Part shown: positions 20,260 to 20,939 of the stretch, in pieces | Layout: every line of letters begins with the position of its first letter | How positions within the stretch are numbered: the stretch's first letter is position 1 | From: a virus | Strand: one strand, 5' to 3' | IMG/VR virus record: IMGVR_UViG_3300010148_005382 | Coordinates: 1-20,939 of that record | Length of the DNA stretch: 20,939 nucleotides | Program-made: the position numbers and the translations under genes | Notes under the pieces: generated by a model | What the model was told of the DNA's origin: nothing | The model's database searches: none | The model's input: the letters and a program-made list of their open reading frames with translations, nothing else

Positions 20260-20745
20260 ATGCCAGAAGACAATTTAGGAGATCCAATACCCAGAAATGA
20301 ACCTTTCGTTATTCCTGCTAGACCAGAAGAAACATTTGATTCTGTTTGGTTACGCAGTATTAATATTTATTCACCAGAAATAAATGCATCTGGAAATAAT
20401 CAAGGAAGCATAAACATAGAAATGTTACCTTATGATTCTACCAATGATAAGATCTGGACTACTGCTGATAATGAAGGTGTAGAATATTTAAATATACCAA
20501 GCAGAGCAAACGGAAGAAAAACTTTTTGGGATTCGGTAAATGAAGTGCCAGAAGTTGCGATTGCGATGAACTCAATCCTCGAGGCTATTCCTGCTTTAAG
20601 AACTTGGGCAAATACACCTCCTGATCCAGACCCTCCAGTAAACCCTGAGCCAACTCCTGAGCCAACTCCTGATCCAACTCCTGAGCCTGAGCCAACTCCT
20701 GAGCCTGAGCCAATTGATGATGGTGATGAGGATGACTCAGAATAA
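20260..20745 (+). CDS. Hypothetical protein with Pro/Glu-rich repeat tail, 161 aa
   Basis: Residues 1-115 form a soluble domain (SVWLRSINIYSPEI; Asn- and Ile-rich, beta-prone, then a helix SILEAIPALRTWA). The rest is a low-complexity tail of Pro-Glu-Pro-Thr and Pro-Asp units that ends in an acidic IDDGDEDDSE. No signal peptide or membrane segment is visible. The tail would be extended and strongly negative. It is expressed from the divergent GTGTAA region and converges on another gene at 20774. Function not recognised. The first part could be a small structural or head-decoration-type protein, but nothing proves it. Confidence 0.65.
   Translation: MPEDNLGDPIPRNEPFVIPARPEETFDSVWLRSINIYSPEINASGNNQGSINIEMLPYDSTNDKIWTTADNEGVEYLNIPSRANGRKTFWDSVNEVPEVAIAMNSILEAIPALRTWANTPPDPDPPVNPEPTPEPTPDPTPEPEPTPEPEPIDDGDEDDSE
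20644..20712 (+). repeat. Tandem repeat encoding Pro-Glu-Pro-Thr units
   Basis: Units of the form GAGCCAACTCCT, with variants GATCCA and an added GAGCCT, are repeated across about 69 bases in frame. They encode the low-complexity tail of the 20260 gene. Such repeats can change length by slippage. Confidence 0.85.
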
Positions 20746-20758
20746 GAGTCGTTAAAAC

Positions 20759-20780
20759 GAATTAAAATTAATTTTAATTC
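20759..20780. terminator. 22-bp perfect palindrome between convergent genes
   Basis: GAATTAAAATT followed directly by its exact inverse, AATTTTAATTC, makes a 22-base palindrome. It starts 13 bases after the stop of the 20260 gene and covers the stop codon of the minus-strand gene at 20774. An AT-only hairpin is a weak terminator candidate; it could also be a protein-binding site. Confidence 0.4.
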
Positions 20781-20939
20781 AATTTAATCCATTTCCAACC
20801 ATTTGGAGCCTTGTACTTAATCGAAGGTTTATTATCCTTCCATTTAATCATGTAGCGATAATGATCGCTATTACAAATATATAAAGGTCTTCCTTTTTCG
20901 TCACATACTTTCTCGTACCATTTACCAGAAGTATGCACA
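20774..20939 (-). CDS. Hypothetical protein, C-terminal part (runs off right edge)
   Basis: A minus-strand frame is open from the right edge to a TAA at 20774-20776, giving 55 codons. It encodes a segment rich in Lys, Tyr and Trp that ends APNGWKWIKLN, with two Cys residues 12 apart (VCDEKGRPLYIC). The gene converges on the 20260 gene. The start and most of the protein may lie outside the window; the GTG at 20938 is not assumed to be the start. Codon pattern and lack of stops support coding, but no family is recognised. Confidence 0.5.
   Translation of the reverse strand, partial: VHTSGKWYEKVCDEKGRPLYICNSDHYRYMIKWKDNKPSIKYKAPNGWKWIKLN

Noticed and set aside
1-20939. tRNA genes, CRISPR arrays and insertion sequences
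   Set aside because: No cloverleaf with a GTTCGAAT-type arm, no regularly spaced repeat-spacer array and no transposase-like frame was seen by eye; a tRNA or repeat search tool would be needed to exclude degenerate cases.

Overview
This window is part of an AT-rich (roughly one third GC by eye), densely packed genome of a tailed double-stranded DNA phage or prophage. The phage assignment rests on a lambda-type tail-tip module (homologues of gpL, gpK, gpI and gpJ, in the lambda order) and an adjacent lysis module (holin, CHAP endolysin, embedded lipoprotein). The lipoprotein, an outer-membrane-type beta-barrel protein and the lysis set point to a Gram-negative host. The base composition and gene mix resemble environmental, probably aquatic, phages, but no host can be named. 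Almost no start codon has a Shine-Dalgarno sequence; starts sit behind A/T-rich stretches.

Layout. (1) 1-8437, minus strand, is a tail-tip operon: gpL-like protein with two extra carbohydrate-binding-like modules, a JAMM-only gpK-like protein, a gpI-like protein, a 1688-residue gpJ-like protein and the start of a fibre-like gene that runs off the left edge. Junctions overlap by 1-4 bases or are 1 base apart. (2) 8514-11489, plus strand, is a lysis region: a small unknown gene, two genes overlapping out of frame (one a lipoprotein, Rz/Rz1 style), a secreted beta-barrel protein followed by a strong terminator, a holin, a two-membrane-segment protein and a CHAP endolysin. (3) 11542-12662 holds an unknown gene, an intact family I inorganic pyrophosphatase and a one-helix membrane protein ending at a second terminator. 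(4) 12722-14414 is a set of small unknown genes, mostly membrane proteins, with one isolated minus-strand gene. (5) 14419-16093 has two HNH endonucleases and an Nmad1/DUF1599 protein. (6) 16129-19818 is a compact five-gene cassette: SGNH esterase, sugar formyltransferase, PD-(D/E)XK-like protein, UDP-galactopyranose mutase and family 2 glycosyltransferase. (7) 19864-20939 has two divergent unknown genes and the 3' end of another.

Two patterns deserve most attention. First, the glycan cassette is bounded by copies of a repeat, AGATCGAA-N11-CAAATAA. One copy covers the stop codon of the preceding Nmad1 gene and two tandem copies cover the end of the glycosyltransferase, so the cassette looks like an exchangeable module. 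Second, a GTGTAA box recurs directly upstream of the first genes of transcription units on both strands, including back-to-back copies at both divergent promoter regions. This may be a phage-specific promoter or regulator element.

Functionally, the left half builds the host-contacting end of a siphovirus-like tail and releases progeny. The right half looks accessory: pyrophosphate hydrolysis, nucleotide-modification-associated protein, homing-type nucleases and enzymes that could decorate host surface glycan, virion proteins or DNA with galactofuranose and formylated or acylated sugars.
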